From positions 1 through 64,000 of the forward strand of contig JAJQDE010000061.1 in NCBI GenBank assembly GCA_021202335.1: 64,000 nt of DNA. Reading direction: 5' to 3'. Shown in pieces: positions 60,628 to 64,000 of the stretch; position 1 is the first letter of the stretch, and each line of letters opens with the position of its first letter. The notes beneath the pieces were generated by a model that did not search any database, was not told the DNA's origin, and saw only the letters and a program-made list of their open reading frames with translations. The position numbers and the translations under genes were made by a program. Source of the stretch: Lachnospiraceae bacterium (lineage in GTDB: Bacteria > Bacillota > Clostridia > Lachnospirales > Lachnospiraceae).

Positions 60628-62368
60628 TAATTTAAAAAAGCTGGGATATATTTTTGACGGAAAGCAAAAGCGCAGGCTGGTATTTTTGGGTGTGCTGATT
60701 TTTATAGGCGGCATTTTGGAAACCTTAAGCGTTTCCGCGCTTCTGCCCGTTGTGGCGGCGCTTGTGGATGTGGACGCGACGATGGAGAAGTGGTATGTGC
60801 GCCCGATTTTGGACGCGTTCGGCATACACGGCTCTACGCAGTTCATCGTGGCGCTTCTGTCTGCGCTGATTGTCATTTATATTGTCAAGAACGCGTATCT
60901 TCTGCTGCTTGTGAACGTAAGGACAAGGTTTATCACATACAGCAAAAATACGCTGATAAGCAGAGTCCTGAGAGAGTTTCTGAACCGCCCGTATGAATTT
61001 TATCTGGACGCGGATATTCCTACGGTTTTCCGACTTACGGACAGCGATATCCCCAATGTGTTCAACATGATCATGGCGCTGATATCACTGGCATCGGAGG
61101 CAGTCGTGTTTGTGATGATATGCGTGGTGCTGGTGCTGAAGGACTGGAAAATGACGCTGTTTCTGGTGGCAGTCATGCTGGTGATGACGCTTCTGCTCAC
61201 TAAAATCCTAAAGCCGCTGCTTAGCCGTCTTGGAAAGAAAAATCAGGACATACAGTCCAGGATTGCCAAGTGGAGGATTGAGGCGATTTACGGTATAAAG
61301 GATGTCAAGGTGCTTCACAGGGAAGCGTTTTTTGCGGACAATTATGAGTCGTCCGGTGAAATCGGAGCGGGCATTGCGAAGGTCTATGCGGTGCTCAACA
61401 GTCTGCCGAGGCTTTTGGTGGAAACTATCTTTATATGCAGCCTTTTAGGCTATATAATGGTCTATATGCTTATGGGAAACGAGCTTTCGGCGCTGATTGA
61501 AACACTGACCGTGTTCGGAGCGGCGGCAATCCGTCTGATGCCCTGCGTGAACCGCATTAACACCTACATTACGGAGGTGGCATACGCCCAGCCGAGCCTT
61601 GACTATGTTTATGAAAACCTGAACATGAGCGCGATTACGCGCGCAAACGATAAGACGGTAAAAGCAAAAAATCCCGAAGTCAGCATCAGCCTGAAGGATA
61701 AAATAGAGCTAAAGGGCATAGAGTACGCCTATCCGAACACCGACACCATGATTTTTGCGGGTGCGGACATGGTAGTGCCATACGGCAAGTCGGTCGGCAT
61801 CATGGGACCGTCGGGAGCGGGAAAGTCCACGATAGTTGATATTCTGCTGGGGCTTTTAAGGGCAAAAAGGGGCACGATTACCTGTGACGGTGTGGATATT
61901 TTTGAAAATTATCCCTCGTGGCTTGCGCAGATTGGGTACATTCCGCAGTCGATTTATCTTGTGGACGAGCCGGTCAGGAATAACATTGCCTTTGGCATCT
62001 CGGACGATGAGATTGACGATGGGCGCATATGGCAGGCGCTCGAGGAGGCGCAGCTTAAGGATTTTATCGAAACGCTGCCGGAGGGGCTTGACACTGCCAT
62101 CGGCGACAGGGGCGTGAGGCTTTCGGGAGGGCAAAGACAGCGTCTTGGCATTGCTCGGGCGCTTTACCACAATCCTGAAATCCTTGTTTTCGACGAGGCA
62201 ACCTCCGCGCTCGACAATGAAACGGAGGCGGCTCTGATGGAGGCAATCAACAGCTTTCACGGCAAAAAAACAATGATTATCATTGCTCACCGGTTAAATA
62301 CTATTGAGAAATGTGATATTATTTATAAGGTAGATAAAGGAAAAATCGTACACACTACCTTAGCATGA
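60620..62368 (+). CDS. ABC transporter, PglK-like lipid-linked oligosaccharide flippase
   Basis: 582 aa half-transporter: six membrane helices at about 20-320, then an ATPase domain with Walker A GPSGAGKST, signature LSGGQRQRLGIARAL, Walker B ILVFDEATSALD and the H-loop IIAHRLNT. The short, divergent membrane part and the pairing with PglF-, PglE-, PglC- and PglA-like genes suggest PglK-type flipping of an undecaprenyl-pyrophosphate glycan rather than peptide or drug export. GAGGAGA precedes ATG 60620. Confidence 0.82.
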   Translation: MNNNLKKLGYIFDGKQKRRLVFLGVLIFIGGILETLSVSALLPVVAALVDVDATMEKWYVRPILDAFGIHGSTQFIVALLSALIVIYIVKNAYLLLLVNVRTRFITYSKNTLISRVLREFLNRPYEFYLDADIPTVFRLTDSDIPNVFNMIMALISLASEAVVFVMICVVLVLKDWKMTLFLVAVMLVMTLLLTKILKPLLSRLGKKNQDIQSRIAKWRIEAIYGIKDVKVLHREAFFADNYESSGEIGAGIAKVYAVLNSLPRLLVETIFICSLLGYIMVYMLMGNELSALIETLTVFGAAAIRLMPCVNRINTYITEVAYAQPSLDYVYENLNMSAITRANDKTVKAKNPEVSISLKDKIELKGIEYAYPNTDTMIFAGADMVVPYGKSVGIMGPSGAGKSTIVDILLGLLRAKRGTITCDGVDIFENYPSWLAQIGYIPQSIYLVDEPVRNNIAFGISDDEIDDGRIWQALEEAQLKDFIETLPEGLDTAIGDRGVRLSGGQRQRLGIARALYHNPEILVFDEATSALDNETEAALMEAINSFHGKKTMIIIAHRLNTIEKCDIIYKVDKGKIVHTTLA

Positions 62369-62380
62369 GGGGATTAAAGA

Positions 62381-63430
62381 GTGGACAGACAGATTATTGC
62401 AACCGAATTATTAAAGGGGCAGGGGCTTGGGAACCGGCTTTTCTGCTATGTCACGACCCGCTGCCTTGCGCTGGAGTCGGGCAGGGATTTTGCTATTTTA
62501 AACAGGGAGCTGCTTGCCGATAATATCCACAACGACAAGGGCATATATTTCATGGATTTGGACTGCGGCGTTGAGCTTCAAAGAGATGAGCTTGAGAATG
62601 TTTATCATGAAAAGGAAGAAAGGATTTATCTTGGCAATTCAAAGCATGATATTAAGAACGGGTGTTATGTTGCGGGAGCCGACGAAGCGCTTTGGCATTT
62701 TAAGGAGTCGACGCTGCTTTACGGGAATCTTCAGTCGGAGGCATATTTTGGAAAGTACCGGGCACAGATCAGAGAGTGGCTGCGCGTAAAGCCGGAATAT
62801 GACAACATGGAGTATTCCAGGGAAAATCTCTGCATCATCAATATCCGCGGCGGCGAGTATGCCGGAAGCCCCGAGCTGTTTCTGCGGCGCAAATACTGGC
62901 TGGACGCAATGAAAATCATGCGCGGTAAGCGAAGCGACATGGAATTTATGGTGGTGACCGATGATTTGGAGGCGGCAAGGCGGATTTTGCCGGAGGTGGA
63001 GGCGTTTCATTTTGACCTTGCGGGCGATTACACCGTGATAAAAAACGCGCATTATTTAATCCTGTCCAATTCGACCTTTGCATTTTTTCCGGCGTTTACC
63101 GGCGAAGCCGTAAAATACATTATTGCGCCGAAATACTGGGCAAGACATAACGTGTCGGACGGCTACTGGGCGTCGGAGCAGAATATTTACTCGGATTTTG
63201 TATATTTGGACAGAAGGGGCAGACTGTTTACGGCAAAGGAGTGCCGCAGAGAGCTGGAGGAATACAAAAGGAACGCGAAGAAGCGCCGGCAGCCGGGAAA
63301 GCAGCTGCGGGGCGTAAGGCTGATTGCGGCAAGGCTTCATGCGGCATGGCTTATTGACAAGGATTTGTCGGTCAGGCTGTTTCGCTCCTTAAGGCGCAGA
63401 ATCAGAGGGAGGTGGACTTTTGGTGCATGA
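62381..63430 (+). CDS. Divergent GT11-like glycosyltransferase
   Basis: 349 aa. KGQGLGNRLFCYVTTRCLAL matches the first block of fucosyltransferase-type enzymes and LSNSTFAFFPAF the last. The central HxRxxD block is altered to NIRGGEY, so the donor or linkage probably differs from the GT11 enzyme at 55996. The C-terminus is strongly basic (KRNAKKRRQPGKQ, RSLRRRIRGR), which may hold it at the membrane. GTG 62381 is the start, with GAGGGG 9 bases upstream. Confidence 0.75.
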   Translation: MDRQIIATELLKGQGLGNRLFCYVTTRCLALESGRDFAILNRELLADNIHNDKGIYFMDLDCGVELQRDELENVYHEKEERIYLGNSKHDIKNGCYVAGADEALWHFKESTLLYGNLQSEAYFGKYRAQIREWLRVKPEYDNMEYSRENLCIINIRGGEYAGSPELFLRRKYWLDAMKIMRGKRSDMEFMVVTDDLEAARRILPEVEAFHFDLAGDYTVIKNAHYLILSNSTFAFFPAFTGEAVKYIIAPKYWARHNVSDGYWASEQNIYSDFVYLDRRGRLFTAKECRRELEEYKRNAKKRRQPGKQLRGVRLIAARLHAAWLIDKDLSVRLFRSLRRRIRGRWTFGA

Positions 63431-64000
63431 GCATACCGCCCGTGAGGCAAAAAAGCTTAGTCTGCCGCAGGTAACGCTGGTGGCTGTGACAAGCGTAAAT
63501 ATAAAAGAAACGATACAGGCGATGGAATACAGTATGCGGGGCATCGACTTTGGCGATGCGGTGCTTATCACGCACAAAAAACCGCTTGGGCTGCCAAAAT
63601 CAATACGTTACAGCCATACGGCGCGGCTTAAGGATATTGACGACTTCAATTATAAGATGGTGTACGGGCTGGGGGAGTATATCCGGACGGATTATGCCAT
63701 GCTTGTCCACGCTGACGGCTTTGTGGTGCATCCCGAGCTGTGGCGCGATGAGTTTTTGGACTACGATTATATCGGCGCGCCCTGGCCGCTGCCGCCAAAG
63801 GGAGATACGACGACCTACCGCGACAGGGACGGAAACATCTGCCGCGTCGGCAACAGCGTCGGCATCCGCAGCAAAAGGCTGATGGACTATCCGAAGCAGG
63901 CGGATATCCCGTGGGAGGGGGAATTTGCCTACGGGAAGATGTGGTATCATGAGGACGGCTTTATCTGCTGCAAAATTAAACATCTCTTGGAGGCGGAGGG
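63423..64000 (+). CDS. DUF5672 glycosyltransferase-like protein, 5' part
   Basis: About 192 residues are visible and the frame is open to the window end. LPQVTLVAVTSVNIKETIQA begins the domain, and MLVHADGFVVHPELWRDEFL, YDYIGAPWPLP and CRVGNSVGIRSKRLMD are the conserved DUF5672 blocks, a GT-A-like family found in glycan loci. The GTG at 63423 follows GGGAGG and overlaps the previous stop by 8 bases. The ATG at 63427 is in another frame and soon meets a stop. Confidence 0.8.
   Translation, partial: MHEHTAREAKKLSLPQVTLVAVTSVNIKETIQAMEYSMRGIDFGDAVLITHKKPLGLPKSIRYSHTARLKDIDDFNYKMVYGLGEYIRTDYAMLVHADGFVVHPELWRDEFLDYDYIGAPWPLPPKGDTTTYRDRDGNICRVGNSVGIRSKRLMDYPKQADIPWEGEFAYGKMWYHEDGFICCKIKHLLEAE

Noticed and set aside
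63427..63475. ATG at 63427 overlapping the previous stop as start of the last gene
   Set aside because: That frame meets a stop within 16 codons; the GTG at 63423 opens the long DUF5672 frame.

Overview
The window is a 64 kb stretch in which every supportable gene lies on the + strand. It is almost entirely a surface-glycan and cell-surface-protein locus. Clues to the host are GC of roughly half, strong GGAGG-type ribosome sites, use of GTG and TTG starts, GLUG and Big_2 repeat adhesins, sigma-A-like promoters, and an MMPL exporter. Together they suggest a Gram-positive anaerobe of the Clostridia, probably Lachnospiraceae-like. This is inferred from style and family content, not from a marker gene. 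No tRNA, rRNA, CRISPR array, transposase or prophage gene was seen.

Layout. (1) 2-2071: 3' part of a secreted protein with a Ser/Thr/Glu repeat linker and about seven Ig-like repeats, closed by a strong terminator. (2) 2254-7820: a complete CMP-pseudaminic acid pathway (pseB, pseC, pseF, pseI and a fused pseH-pseG). (3) 7822-17707: a membrane-glycan module with an acyltransferase-3/GT-C fusion, a WecE-type aminotransferase, a GT-C protein, a GNAT acetyltransferase, a polyprenyl-phosphate GT2 and a Wzy/WaaL-like protein with an acidic insert. (4) 17754-23706: a bacillosamine-like initiation module (PglF-, PglE-, PglC- and PglA-like) in which an ATP-grasp enzyme sits where an N-acetyltransferase might be expected. 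(5) 23703-34640: a TviB/TviC-like UDP-uronic acid pair, a DUF2334 deacetylase, a GT-C protein, four GT4 enzymes and an AsnB-type amidotransferase. (6) 34641-49100: a likely regulated MMPL exporter plus GLUG surface-protein operon, a GGDEF protein and a giant Big_2 adhesin. (7) 49137-64000: a second AsnB, two more GT-C proteins, a VTC/DUF4956 pair, GT11, GT2, MBOAT plus SGNH-like acyltransferases, a PglK-like ABC flippase, a divergent GT11-like protein and a DUF5672 glycosyltransferase that runs off the end.

How it fits together. UDP-GlcNAc is diverted by an inverting dehydratase (PseB) towards CMP-pseudaminic acid, by a retaining dehydratase (PglF-like) towards a 4-amino-4,6-dideoxy sugar, and by a dehydrogenase/epimerase pair towards an N-acetylhexosaminuronic acid. 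The PglC-like enzyme would start a repeat unit on undecaprenyl phosphate. The GT4, GT2 and GT11 enzymes would extend it, AsnB-like enzymes would amidate uronic acids, the ABC protein would flip it, and the Wzy/WaaL-like protein would polymerise or ligate it. GT-C enzymes, MBOAT/SGNH and acyltransferase-3 proteins would decorate it outside the membrane. Three secreted proteins with acidic Ser/Thr repeats are encoded in or beside the locus and are possible glycan acceptors.

Most notable non-coding features are a 165-nt inverted-repeat-bounded, strongly structured element at 59388-59552 and a palindromic operator plus AT-rich repeat array before the MMPL operon at 34652-34792.
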